Assembly: GCA_947626495.1 (NCBI GenBank) | Contig: CANQSJ010000006.1 | Coordinates: 1-64,000 of the forward strand | Origin: an uncultured Oscillospiraceae bacterium | Lineage (GTDB): Bacteria; Bacillota; Clostridia; Oscillospirales; Oscillospiraceae | Direction of reading: 5' to 3' | Length of the DNA stretch: 64,000 nt | Shown here: in pieces, positions 42,435 through 51,358 of the stretch | How the letters are laid out: the number at the start of each line of letters is the position of its first letter | Numbering within the stretch: position 1 is the stretch's first letter | Position numbers and translations under genes: made by a program | Notes under the pieces: generated by a model | What the model saw: the letters and a program-made list of their open reading frames with translations, nothing else | What the model was told of the DNA's origin: nothing | Database searches by the model: none

Positions 42435-43516
42435 CACAGGTCCCGGAACTCCGCCAGAATGTCCTCCAGGGAGTACTCGACCTCGTCGTCCTCCTTGGGC
42501 GCCTCCGGGGCGGGCTCGGGCGCCCTGGGGGCGCTCTTCACCGAGGGGCGGGGGCTGGCGGCCTCCTTAGGCGCCGCCTTGGGGGCCGACGTCCGGGCGG
42601 CCGCCCGGGGGGCAGCCTTGCGGGGCGCGGGCTCCGGAAGGTCCAGCTCGCCCCAGTCGTCCTCCTCCGGCTCCGCCGGGACAGGCTTTCTGGCAGGAGC
42701 GGTCCTCCGGGCCGGGGCCTGCTGCCGGGACGGGGCGGCCGGGCGGGGGGATGCCTGCTGCCGGGCCGACCGGGGGGCGGGAGCGGGCTGCTCCGGCTCC
42801 TCATCGTCCACCTGCTGGCCGAATTCCCACTCCGCGAAGGGGTCCTCCGGGTCCTTGGGCTTCAGCTCGTCGGCCAGAGGGTGATGCTCGCCCCGCCGGG
42901 GGATATCGGCGTAGGGATCCTCCCGGGAGGAGCGGCTGGGATGGGTGCGCCGCGGGGCCGGGGCGGCCTGCGCGGCCTTGTCCGCCCGGGCGCTCCGGGA
43001 GGCGGCGGTCCGGCCGGCCTTTGCGGGGCGGGCCTTTTTCGGCACCGCCGCGGCCACCTCCGCCGGCTCGCGGTACAGGATCACGTGGATGCAGAACAGA
43101 ATGCCGCACACGGTGATGAAGATGTCCGCGATGTTGAACACCGCGAAGTTGAACAGCTCGATCTCGAACATGTCCACCACATAGCCGTAAAACACCCGGT
43201 CGATGCAGTTGCCCAGCGCGCCGGCCATCACCAGCACCGCCGTCCACCGGCCGAATTTGGTGGAGATGATCTCCGAACTGATGAGCACGATGATGCCGAT
43301 GATGAAGACCAGGGACACCGCCACCAGCAGCCACCGGGCGTTGGCCAGGATGCTGAAGGCCGCGCCGGTGTTCTGCACGTTGGTCATGTGCAGCACGCCG
43401 GGGATCAGCTCCACGCACTCATCGCCGATGGCCATGGGCACGATGTTCTTCGTGGTCCACAGTTTCACCGCCTGATCCAGTATCAGGACCAGCGCGGATA
43501 CGATCGCGTATATCAC
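42434..43516 (-). CDS. lspA: Signal peptidase II with a ~200-residue disordered tail
   Basis: LspA cleaves lipid-modified signal peptides. Residues 1-150 are a complete LspA: four helices, NTGAAFSIL, and both catalytic aspartates in GALGNCIDR and FNIADIFI. Residues about 150-360 are an added Ala/Pro/Arg/Lys-rich low-complexity tail that ends with an acidic helix motif EYSLEDILAEF. LspA is usually 150-170 residues. The frame has no stop between the parts. GTG 43516 is the start, with GGAGGAC upstream. The tail should be cytoplasmic. Confidence 0.93.
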   Translation of the reverse strand: MIYAIVSALVLILDQAVKLWTTKNIVPMAIGDECVELIPGVLHMTNVQNTGAAFSILANARWLLVAVSLVFIIGIIVLISSEIISTKFGRWTAVLVMAGALGNCIDRVFYGYVVDMFEIELFNFAVFNIADIFITVCGILFCIHVILYREPAEVAAAVPKKARPAKAGRTAASRSARADKAAQAAPAPRRTHPSRSSREDPYADIPRRGEHHPLADELKPKDPEDPFAEWEFGQQVDDEEPEQPAPAPRSARQQASPRPAAPSRQQAPARRTAPARKPVPAEPEEDDWGELDLPEPAPRKAAPRAAARTSAPKAAPKEAASPRPSVKSAPRAPEPAPEAPKEDDEVEYSLEDILAEFRDL

Positions 43517-43563
43517 CGTTTTGTCCTCCTACTGTCTGTCTGGGGGCCCCGGGGGCGGGTCGC

Positions 43564-46386
43564 TCACGCCCCGGGGGTGTATTTCAGCGCGCCGGCGCAC
43601 CGGGCGCAGAGTTCGGGGTAATCGCTGTCGCTGCCCACGCTGGCGCTGTGGGTCCAGCAGCGGGGGCACTTGGGCAGCTGGGACTGGGCCACCTCCACGC
43701 TCACGCCGGGCAGCTCCGTGCCGGCCCAGCCGGGGCCCTCGCCGTCGGCGAGCTCCGCCTCGGAGACGATGAAGAAGCTCTCCAGGGGCTGCCTGGCGAT
43801 GCGCGCCATGGCCGGTTTTGCCTGCTCGCCCACGTGGATGGTCACCTTGGCCTCCAGGGGCTTGCCGATGATCTTGTCCGCCCGAGCCAGCTCCAGGGCC
43901 TTGTTCACGTCCGAACGCAGGCGCAGGCTGTCCTCCCAGAAGGCGGTCTCCTCCTCGCTGAGGCGCCACTCGCTGTGGCCGGCGGGCATGTCGTTGAGCA
44001 TCACGTTGCGGGGATCGTCCCCGGCGCGGTGGGGCATGGCCAGCCAGATCTCGTCCGCCGTGAAGGCCAGGATGGGGGCCAGCAGCCGGACCATGGCGTC
44101 CAGCACCGTCCAGAGGGCGGTCTGGGCCGCCCGGCGCTGGACGCTGCCGGGAGCCTCGCAGTACAGCCGGTCCTTCACGATGTCCATGTACACGTTGGAC
44201 ATGTCCACCACGCAGAAGTTGTGGATGGCGTAGGTGACGGACCAGAACTCGTATTTTTCATAGCTGTCCAGGCACCGGTCGATGAGGGCGGCGGCGCGGC
44301 TAAGGGCCCAGCGGTCGATGGGCTGCAGCGCGTCGTAGGCCACCAGGTCGTGATCCGGGTCGAAGCCGGCCAGGTTGCCCAGGATGAACCGGGCGGTGTT
44401 GCGGATCTTCAGATACTTGTCCGAGAGCTGCTTGAAGATGGCGTCGGAGCAGCGCATATCCAGCCGGAAGTCGGCGCTGGCGGCCCAGAGCCGGCACAGA
44501 TCCGCGCCGTATTTGGCGGTGAGCTCGTCGGGGGAGACGCCGTTGCCGAGGCTCTTGTGCATGGCCCGGCCCTCGCCGTCCACCGTCCAGCCGTGGCACA
44601 GCACGGCCCGGTAGGGGGCCTCGCCCCGGGTGGCCACGGCGGTGAGCAGACTGGACTGGAACCAGCCTCTAAACTGGTCGCCGCCCTCCAGATACAGGTC
44701 CGCCGGCCAGGTGCCGGGGGCGTCCAGCTCCATGGAGGCGATGTGGGTGGAGCCGGAGTCGAACCAGCCGTCCAGGGTGTCGGTCTCCTTGCCGGTGACC
44801 TTGCCGCCGCAGTGGGGGCAGGTGAAGCCGGCGGGCAGCAGCTCCTCCACGCTCATATCAAACCAGGCGTTGGAGCCCTTCTCGCCGAAGATCTTCGACA
44901 CGGACTCGATGGTCTCCGCCGTGCAGACGGGCTGGCCGCAGTCGCCGCAGTAGAACACCGGGATGGGCAGACCCCAGCGGCGCTGGCGGCTGATGCACCA
45001 GTCGGCCCGCTCCCGGATCATGCTCTCCATCCGGTCCGCGCCCCACTCCGGGTTCCACTGCACCTTGCGAGCAGCCCGGACCGCGTCCTCCTTGAAGGCG
45101 TCCACGGAGCAGAACCACTGGTCCGTGGCCCGGAAGATGATGGGGTTCTTGCACCGCCAGCAGTGGGGGTAGGAGTGGGTGATGCTCTCGCTGGCCAAAA
45201 TGGCGCCGCAGGCCGTCAGGTCCGCGAAGATAGGCTCATGGGCCTTCAGCACGCTGAGGCCCTCGTACTTCCCGGCATCGGCGGTGAAGCGGCCGGAGTC
45301 GTCCACGTTTACCACCAGGTCCTTCCCGGAGGGAAGCTGGGGATACTTCTGGCAGACGAAAAAGTCGTCCGCGCCGTAGGCCGGGGCGGTGTGCACGCAG
45401 CCGGTGCCGGCGTCCAGCGTCACGTGGTCGCCCAGGATCACCAGACTGGTCTGGTCGAACAGGGGGTGCTGGGCGGTCATCAGCTCCAGCTCGGCCCCCT
45501 TGAAGGTGGCCAGGACCTCTTTTGCCTCCAGGCCGGCCTTCTGCAGTACGGACTCCGCCAGCTCCTTCGCCATGATGTAGACCTCGCCGTTGGAGGCCCG
45601 TGTCAGGGTATAGTCATAGGCCGGGTTCAGGCAGATGGCCAGGTTGCCCGGAATGGTCCAGGTGGTGGTGGTCCAGATCACGAAGTATACGTTGTCCAGC
45701 GGCTCGATGGCGCTGAGCTTGCCCAGGTCGTCCCGGACCCGGAACTTCACGAAAATGGTGGTGACGGGGTCGTCGGCGTACTCGATCTCCGCCTCCGCCA
45801 AGGCGGTCTCGTCCTTGGGGCACCAGTAAACGGGCTTCTTGCCCTTGTAGATATAGCCCTTGTCGTACATCCGGCCGAAGATCCTGACCTCCTGGGCCTC
45901 GAACTTGGGGTCCATGGTCCGGTAGGGGTGCTCCCAGTCGCCCAGCACGCCCAGGCGCTTGAAGCCCTGGCGCTGCACGTCCAGATAGTGCTCGGCGTAG
46001 GCGTGGCAGGCGGTGCGGAACTCGGACACGCTCATGGCCTTGTGGTTGAGCTTCTGCTCCTTGATGATGGCCGACTCGATGGGCATGCCGTGGTTGTCCC
46101 AGCCGGGGGTATAGGGCACATGGTAGCCGGACATGGACTTATAGCGGTTGATGAAGTCCTTCAGGCACTTGTTGAGGGCGGTGCCCATGTGCAGGCTGCC
46201 GTTGGAGAAGGGAGGGCCGTCGTGAAGAATGAAAGAGGGCCGGCCTTCGGTCCTTTTGAGCATCTCGTGATAGAGGTCCAGCTCCTCCCATGCCTTGAGC
46301 ATGTCCGGCTCCCGCTTGGGCAGGCCGGCACGCATGGGGAAATCGGTTTTGGGAAGGTTGACGGTGGCGTTGTAGTCGGTGGGCAT
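43564..46386 (-). CDS. ileS: Isoleucyl-tRNA synthetase
   Basis: A 940-residue class I synthetase with the HIGH-type motif (GSLHMGTALNK), the editing domain, tryptophan-rich DQFRGWFQSSL, and the C-terminal zinc finger (CPRCWTHS ... CARCAGAL). The KMSKS loop reads AMHKSLGN, so the first Lys and first Ser are replaced; the second Lys is kept. ATG 46386 follows GGAGAG; the frame continues 22 codons up without a site. There is no T-box in the 70-bp gap to divIVA. It follows divIVA, the usual Gram-positive order. Confidence 0.95.
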   Translation of the reverse strand: MPTDYNATVNLPKTDFPMRAGLPKREPDMLKAWEELDLYHEMLKRTEGRPSFILHDGPPFSNGSLHMGTALNKCLKDFINRYKSMSGYHVPYTPGWDNHGMPIESAIIKEQKLNHKAMSVSEFRTACHAYAEHYLDVQRQGFKRLGVLGDWEHPYRTMDPKFEAQEVRIFGRMYDKGYIYKGKKPVYWCPKDETALAEAEIEYADDPVTTIFVKFRVRDDLGKLSAIEPLDNVYFVIWTTTTWTIPGNLAICLNPAYDYTLTRASNGEVYIMAKELAESVLQKAGLEAKEVLATFKGAELELMTAQHPLFDQTSLVILGDHVTLDAGTGCVHTAPAYGADDFFVCQKYPQLPSGKDLVVNVDDSGRFTADAGKYEGLSVLKAHEPIFADLTACGAILASESITHSYPHCWRCKNPIIFRATDQWFCSVDAFKEDAVRAARKVQWNPEWGADRMESMIRERADWCISRQRRWGLPIPVFYCGDCGQPVCTAETIESVSKIFGEKGSNAWFDMSVEELLPAGFTCPHCGGKVTGKETDTLDGWFDSGSTHIASMELDAPGTWPADLYLEGGDQFRGWFQSSLLTAVATRGEAPYRAVLCHGWTVDGEGRAMHKSLGNGVSPDELTAKYGADLCRLWAASADFRLDMRCSDAIFKQLSDKYLKIRNTARFILGNLAGFDPDHDLVAYDALQPIDRWALSRAAALIDRCLDSYEKYEFWSVTYAIHNFCVVDMSNVYMDIVKDRLYCEAPGSVQRRAAQTALWTVLDAMVRLLAPILAFTADEIWLAMPHRAGDDPRNVMLNDMPAGHSEWRLSEEETAFWEDSLRLRSDVNKALELARADKIIGKPLEAKVTIHVGEQAKPAMARIARQPLESFFIVSEAELADGEGPGWAGTELPGVSVEVAQSQLPKCPRCWTHSASVGSDSDYPELCARCAGALKYTPGA

Positions 46387-46455
46387 ATCTATTCTCTCCA
46401 GGCTGAATATAGTTTGTGAGGGCGGAGCATTTACTCCGCCCTGAAAGATCACAGA

Positions 46456-47193
46456 TCAGATGTCGTCGTCGAAGCTGAAATCGTCAAAGCTGCGTTTTCT
46501 CTTCTTCCCGCCCCGCTGTCCCCGGGGATAGAGACGGGTGGGTTCCTCCTGCTCCGCGGCGGGCTCCTCTTCGGGCTCCTCCTCGGGCTCGGGCTCCGGC
46601 TCGTCCAGCGCGGCCTCCGCGGTGGAGGCGGCGATGGAGCGCACGGCCTCTTCCACATCCAGGGGCTTGGCGGCTCTGGCGGAGGCGGGCTCCTCCTCGG
46701 GCTCCGGCTCCGGCTGGGCCTGGGGAGCGGACTCGCCGCCCACCAGCTGCATCTGGCTGAGCTTGTCGTAGAACTCGATCTGCTTCTGGCAGACGGTGCG
46801 CATGTGGTCGAAGAAGCGGTTGGTGGCCTTCTTGGCCTCCTCCAGCTTGGCCTCCTCGTTGGCGATGCCGTCGGCGGCCTGGCGGCTCAGCTGGTCGGCC
46901 CGCTGCTGGGCGTCCGCCAGCATGGCGTCGGCCCGGATCCGGGCGTCGGACTCGATCTGGGCGGAGAGCTTCTGGGCGGACAGCAGGGCCAGGCGCATGG
47001 AATCCTCGGTCTGGCGGTATTCGTCCACCTTCTGGACCAGGACCTTCAGCTTGCCCTTCAGGGCGGCGTTCTCCTTGCTCAGGGAGGTGAAATCAGAGGC
47101 CAGCTCGTCGAGAAACTCGTCTACCTGGCTCATATTATAGCCTTTACCGGCTCTCTCGAATGCTTTTTCCTGGATATCCTTCGCTGTTACCAT
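46456..47193 (-). CDS. divIVA: DivIVA cell-division/polarity protein
   Basis: A coiled-coil protein of 245 residues that binds curved membrane at poles and septa. The N-terminal lipid-binding domain is present (FERAGKGYNMSQVDEFLDEL), followed by a long coiled coil to about residue 150 and a Glu/Pro-rich low-complexity tail ending in KRKRSFDDFSFDDDI. ATG 47193 has AGGATAGGG 7 bp upstream; the frame extends two codons to a TTG. It lies directly downstream of sepF (38 bp), as in many Firmicutes. Confidence 0.93.
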   Translation of the reverse strand: MVTAKDIQEKAFERAGKGYNMSQVDEFLDELASDFTSLSKENAALKGKLKVLVQKVDEYRQTEDSMRLALLSAQKLSAQIESDARIRADAMLADAQQRADQLSRQAADGIANEEAKLEEAKKATNRFFDHMRTVCQKQIEFYDKLSQMQLVGGESAPQAQPEPEPEEEPASARAAKPLDVEEAVRSIAASTAEAALDEPEPEPEEEPEEEPAAEQEEPTRLYPRGQRGGKKRKRSFDDFSFDDDI

Positions 47194-47231
47194 ATCCAAA
47201 CCCTATCCTTTCTCAAATATGCAGACGCAGA

Positions 47232-47744
47232 TCAGATGTAGACGCCGTTGTTCTCCAGCTCGTCTATCAGATCCCCCATGATGTCCACGTTATAGGGGGT
47301 GATGATGTAGGTGTTGATGGCGACCTTCTTTATCTTGCCGTCGTTGGCATAAGCCACGCCGGACAGAAAATCCACCAGCCGCCGGGCCACGTCCTTGTTG
47401 GTGGTCTCCAGGTTCATGACCACGGTGCGCTTCTCCCGCAGATGGTCGGCAATCTCCGCGGCCTGCTCGAAGCGCTCGGGCTTGGAGAGCACCACCTGCA
47501 CGGCGGTGGTGGTGTGGATGTTCACCACTTTATTCTCCTTCTTGGCAGGCGCCCGGTCCTCCAGGATGGAGGGGGTCTCCGCGTCCTCAAAGGGATTGTG
47601 CCGCTCCTGCCGCTCGGGACGGTCCGTCCGGGGCGCGACGATGGTGGGATCGTCGTCCTCCTCCGGCGCGGTCTCGCCGCCGAAGAAATCCTCATCCTCG
47701 TCATACGGCTTGGTCAGTTTTTTCAACTCATCGAGAAAGCCCAT
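47232..47744 (-). CDS. sepF: Cell division protein SepF
   Basis: SepF bundles FtsZ filaments and tethers them to the membrane. The 170-residue protein has a short N-terminal amphipathic helix (MGFLDELKKL) for membrane binding, an acidic linker, and the DUF552 core (AAEIADHLREKRTVVMNLE and RRLVDFLSGVAYA). AGGAGG is located before the ATG. It lies between yggS and divIVA. The ylmG/ylmH genes often found here are absent. Confidence 0.94.
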   Translation of the reverse strand: MGFLDELKKLTKPYDEDEDFFGGETAPEEDDDPTIVAPRTDRPERQERHNPFEDAETPSILEDRAPAKKENKVVNIHTTTAVQVVLSKPERFEQAAEIADHLREKRTVVMNLETTNKDVARRLVDFLSGVAYANDGKIKKVAINTYIITPYNVDIMGDLIDELENNGVYI

Positions 47745-47759
47745 GGTTTGCCTCCTGCT

Positions 47760-48434
47760 TCATATATAGTTGCGGGGACCAAAAATGAACGAACCGACGC
47801 GGACCATGTTTGCGCCCTGCCGGATGGCGTCCTCGTAATCGTCCGACATGCCCATGGACAAAAAGTCCATAGAGACATTATCGTATTTTTTTGCCGCAAT
47901 GTCAACAAAAAGGTTGTACATGGGGCCAAAATAGGCCCTGGTATCTTCTGCCGGCGGGATGGCCATCAGCCCCCGCACCCGTATGCCGGGCAGGGCGGAG
48001 GCCCCGGCCAGCAGCTCCTCCAGCGCCTGGGGCGCGCAGCCGGATTTTTCCGCCTCGCCGCCGATGTTCACCTCGATGAGCACGTCCTGGACGGCGCCCA
48101 GGGACGCGGCCCGCTTCGATATGGCCTGCAGCAGAGCGGCGCTGTCCACCGATTGGATCAGATCCACCTTCCCGGCCACGTATTTGACCTTGTTCTGCTG
48201 CAAGTGGCCGATGATATGTACCGCCGCGCCGGCATAGGCCCCGGCGGCGGATTTCTCCCGGAATTCCTGGACGTAATTCTCGCCGATCGCGCCGATGCCC
48301 GCCCGGACGGCCCGGACCACCAGCTCGGCGGGCTTGGTCTTGGCCACCCCCACCAGCGTCACCGGCCGGCCGGCGGCGGCCCGGTCGATGTTCTCCCGGA
48401 CGACGGCAACGCGCTGCTCCAACGTAAGATCCAT
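47760..48434 (-). CDS. YggS-family PLP homeostasis protein
   Basis: A 224-residue pyridoxal-phosphate-binding protein (ProSC/YggS/YlmE), a single-domain alanine-racemase-like barrel without known catalysis that buffers PLP. The PLP lysine is in LVGVAKTKPAE near residue 28. Further marks are GENYVQEFREK, HIIGHLQQNKVKY and SMGMSDDYEDAI. GGAGGGACCC precedes the ATG. Its position before sepF matches ylmE. Confidence 0.93.
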   Translation of the reverse strand: MDLTLEQRVAVVRENIDRAAAGRPVTLVGVAKTKPAELVVRAVRAGIGAIGENYVQEFREKSAAGAYAGAAVHIIGHLQQNKVKYVAGKVDLIQSVDSAALLQAISKRAASLGAVQDVLIEVNIGGEAEKSGCAPQALEELLAGASALPGIRVRGLMAIPPAEDTRAYFGPMYNLFVDIAAKKYDNVSMDFLSMGMSDDYEDAIRQGANMVRVGSFIFGPRNYI

Positions 48435-48444
48435 GGGTCCCTCC

Positions 48445-50004
48445 TTATGAAAACACCCGGCCGTTATACAGATCCCGGGCCTGGACGATGACCTCGTTGC
48501 CCTCCCGGAGGGCGTCGGTGCCGTCGGAGGAGAGCAGGCAGTACTCCTCCCCGGCGTAGATCAGCTGCACGATCTTCCGCTCCGCCTGCATGCCGGTCAT
48601 GGTGAACACGCACAGCCGGTCGGGGACGATCCACTTGTCCTCGTCGTCGTCCTCCAGGGACTCGGCCCCGGGGGCGACGGTGCGGTAATCGTAGTAGTTG
48701 GTGGCGTAGATGGGCGCGGCCAGATCCGGGGCGCTGACGGTGCAGCCGCCGGCGGAGCTGTCCGCCGGGCCGGTGTCGTCCCAGGGCCAGCAGAACACCG
48801 TCAGCCGGTGGGTGGGGCGGTTGTCCCCCTCGCTGCCGGCCTCGATGCCGGCGGGCAGGTCGCCGTAGCGGACGGCGTCCCCCACCTCCGAGACGAAGGC
48901 CTGGTATTCCCGGTCCCCCATGGTAAGGGTGACGGCCTGGCCCTCCCGGAGGGCCTGTCCCTCCTCGTCGGACACATAGCCGGCGTAATAGCGGTAAAGC
49001 CCCTTCAGAGGCACCCGCAGGCCGGTGTATTCTTTATAGATGAGCTCCGCGGCCACGCTGCGCACCGCCAGCATGTCCGCCATGCCCTTTTCCAGCCGGA
49101 ACAGCACCAGCTGATCGTCTCCCTCGGCCCGGCCGACCCACTCCACCTCGGCGTTGAGGAGGCCGCTGTAATACCGGCCGAAGCTGAGCTGGACCTGGGT
49201 GCCGGCCAGCAGCTGACGGGCGTATTCCCGGGGGAGGATGGCGGCGTAGTACCAGTCGTAGGAGGTGATGAGCTTGCCCAGGGAGCTGCCGTCCAGCACC
49301 CGGTCGGCGGCGATCAGCTCCCGCAGCTCGCTGGGGGTCATGTCGTGGACATAGTCCGGGCTCACGCCCTCAAAGCCGTCCACCAGGGCGGAAAAGGTGC
49401 CGCTCTGGCTGACGGTGATGGACTGGGTGTCGCCGGCGCTGGTCTGGCGCAGCTGGTCCCGCTCGTCCTGCAGCTGCTGGAGGTATTCCTCCGTGGCGGT
49501 GGTGCCGGAGTCCGTGGGGAACAGCAGCCCCGCCAGGGCGCTGGACCGGGAGTCCACCTCCGACAGGTCGAGGCCCCGCAGACTGGCGGACAGGGCGGTG
49601 ATGGCGCTGTAAATGGACTGCTCTCTGTTGCCCGAGGCGGTGGTGCTGCCGGTGTTGTTCAGAGCGGCGGACACCTCGGCGATCTCCTGGTCCAGGGCGT
49701 TGAGCCGGGAGGCCCGGTCCAGCGCCTCCTCGGAGCTGTAGGCCACGGCCACCGTCTCGCCGGCGGCCACCTTGGCTCCGTCGGCGGCGGTCACGTCTAT
49801 GTAGAGCTCCCGGCTGTTGATCAGCAGCTCGTCCCGGATCACCAGGCCGCTCATGGGCGAGGAGTCGCTCATGGTGGCGGTGACGGTGAGGGAGGTCTGC
49901 ACCGGGTCCGCGGCCCGGCGGACGATGTACACGCTCAGATACGCCGCCAGGGCGATGAACACCAGCAGAGAGGTGATCTTGATGAGAGAGTCGGTCTTTT
50001 TCAA
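48445..50004 (-). CDS. HlyD-like membrane-anchored adaptor protein
   Basis: A 519-residue protein with one N-terminal transmembrane helix (residues 8-28) and an extracytoplasmic part. A biotinyl-lipoyl-like half (VTAADGAKVAAGETVAVAYS), a coiled-coil segment (residues about 90-190) and beta-rich regions follow, typical of HlyD/periplasmic-adaptor proteins. No ABC or RND partner is adjacent; instead it lies between hfq and yggS-sepF-divIVA, so a role in division or envelope assembly is possible. The start is TTG at 50004, two bases after the hfq stop, with GGAGGAA 11 bp upstream. Confidence 0.8.
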   Translation of the reverse strand: MKKTDSLIKITSLLVFIALAAYLSVYIVRRAADPVQTSLTVTATMSDSSPMSGLVIRDELLINSRELYIDVTAADGAKVAAGETVAVAYSSEEALDRASRLNALDQEIAEVSAALNNTGSTTASGNREQSIYSAITALSASLRGLDLSEVDSRSSALAGLLFPTDSGTTATEEYLQQLQDERDQLRQTSAGDTQSITVSQSGTFSALVDGFEGVSPDYVHDMTPSELRELIAADRVLDGSSLGKLITSYDWYYAAILPREYARQLLAGTQVQLSFGRYYSGLLNAEVEWVGRAEGDDQLVLFRLEKGMADMLAVRSVAAELIYKEYTGLRVPLKGLYRYYAGYVSDEEGQALREGQAVTLTMGDREYQAFVSEVGDAVRYGDLPAGIEAGSEGDNRPTHRLTVFCWPWDDTGPADSSAGGCTVSAPDLAAPIYATNYYDYRTVAPGAESLEDDDEDKWIVPDRLCVFTMTGMQAERKIVQLIYAGEEYCLLSSDGTDALREGNEVIVQARDLYNGRVFS

Positions 50005-50005
50005 G

Positions 50006-50236
50006 TCAGACTGGTTCCTCCGTCACGGAAATGGCGCGGGCCGGGGCGATGGTGGATATGGCGTGCTTGTAGATCATCTGCTGCTTGCCCTCGGAGTCCA
50101 CGAACACCACGAAGGAGTCGAAGCCCCGGACGGTGCCCCGCAGCTGGAAACCGTTGACGAGGAAGACGGTCACCATGATCCGTTCCCGGCGCGCCTGGTT
50201 CAAAAACGCGTCCTGTAAATTCTGTGTTTTCTGCAT
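50006..50236 (-). CDS. hfq: RNA chaperone Hfq
   Basis: A 76-residue Sm-like hexameric protein that pairs small RNAs with mRNAs. Sm1 ([20 protein letters not shown]) and Sm2 (IYKHAISTI) are clear, and the N-terminal [13 protein letters not shown] is the family signature. ATG 50236 is preferred because GGAAGGG stands 9 bp upstream; an ATG at 50245 abuts that site. It lies downstream of miaA, as in many bacteria. A TATAAT (50276-50281, minus) upstream suggests a promoter of its own. Confidence 0.95.
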   Translation of the reverse strand: MQKTQNLQDAFLNQARRERIMVTVFLVNGFQLRGTVRGFDSFVVFVDSEGKQQMIYKHAISTIAPARAISVTEEPV

Positions 50237-50388
50237 CTTGTCCATCCCTTCCGGGGCTGGCAGCGCAGACATTAAATTATAGTGTATCACAGTCTGCCGC
50301 CCCGCAAAATAGTAATTTTGTACAAAACCGTTGTACAGCGCCTATTTTACGGCGGCCGGGCGGTAAAATGCCGTCGAAAGCTGTCAAG

Positions 50389-51333
50389 TCAGGCTGTTAA
50401 ACTCACGCTTTGGGCGATGGCCGCGGCGGCGTCGCGGACGGCGGCGTCGTCCGGCGGGTCCGGCCAGCGCAGCCAGTGCACATCCCGCCGGCTCCGCAGC
50501 CAGGTCAGCTGCCGCTTGGCGTACCGGCGGGAGGCCTGGCAGACCGCCTCCACCGCCTCGTCCAGGGTGCACGCCCCGTTCAGATAGGCCGCCACTTCCT
50601 TGTAGCCGATGGCCTGCATGGCGGTGGCGCCGGCGTCTACCCCCGCGTCCAGCAGGGCGCGGACTTCCTCCACCAGCCCGGCGTCGAACATGGCCCGGGC
50701 CCGCCGGTCGATGCGCTCATAGAGTTCGTCCCGCCGGGCGTAATCCAGGGCCAGGGTATAGGTCCGGTACCGGGGCGGGACCTGCCGGGAGAGCTGGTCG
50801 TGGCGGGTGATGGTCTGGCCCGTCAGGGCGTATACCTCCCAGGCCCGGACCAGCCGCTTTTTGTCCCGGGGGTGGAGCAGCGCCGCCCGATCCGGGTCCA
50901 CGGCCGCCAGCTTTTCCCGGAAAGCCTCCCCGCCCAGCTCGTCGTATTCCGCCTCGATGGCCCGGCGGACGGAGGGGTCCGAGGGGGCGGCGGCATAGTC
51001 CGTGCCCCGGACCAGGGCGTCGATGTAAAGGCCCGTGCCCCCCACCACGATGGGCTGCTTTCCCCGGGCGCGGATGTCCCGGACGCACCGGTCCGCCATG
51101 GCGGCGTATTTTGCCGCGGAGAAGCTCTCGGCCGGGTCGGCCACGTCCAGCATGTGGTGGGGCACGCCGGCCGTCTCTGCCGGCGTGGGCTTGGCGGTGC
51201 CGATGTCCATGCCCCGGTAGATCTGCATGGAGTCGGCGGACACCACCTCGCCGTCCGTCAGCCGGGCCAGGGCTATGCCCAGGGCGGTCTTGCCGGTGGC
51301 GGTGGGCCCGGTGATCACGAGAAGGTCGTACAT
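50389..51333 (-). CDS. miaA: tRNA dimethylallyltransferase MiaA
   Basis: MiaA adds the isopentenyl group to A37 of tRNAs reading UNN codons; MiaB (53335) then methylthiolates it. The 314-residue protein has the P-loop ITGPTATGKTALG (residues 6-18), SADSMQIYRGMDIGTAKP and a tRNA-binding TRHDQLSRQVPPRYRTY region. GGAGG precedes the ATG, 25 bp after mutL. The 150-bp gap to hfq holds a hairpin with ATTTTAC/GTAAAAT ends (50344-50369) and two TTGTACA copies (about 50317-50337). Confidence 0.95.
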   Translation of the reverse strand: MYDLLVITGPTATGKTALGIALARLTDGEVVSADSMQIYRGMDIGTAKPTPAETAGVPHHMLDVADPAESFSAAKYAAMADRCVRDIRARGKQPIVVGGTGLYIDALVRGTDYAAAPSDPSVRRAIEAEYDELGGEAFREKLAAVDPDRAALLHPRDKKRLVRAWEVYALTGQTITRHDQLSRQVPPRYRTYTLALDYARRDELYERIDRRARAMFDAGLVEEVRALLDAGVDAGATAMQAIGYKEVAAYLNGACTLDEAVEAVCQASRRYAKRQLTWLRSRRDVHWLRWPDPPDDAAVRDAAAAIAQSVSLTA

Positions 51334-51358
51334 AGAGGGCCTCCAGAAGGTGTCAATG

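Noticed and set aside
46387-46455. Possible T-box before ileS
   Set aside because: The gap is under 70 bp with only an 8-bp hairpin (GGGCGGAG/CTCCGCCC); no T-box motif or specifier stem.
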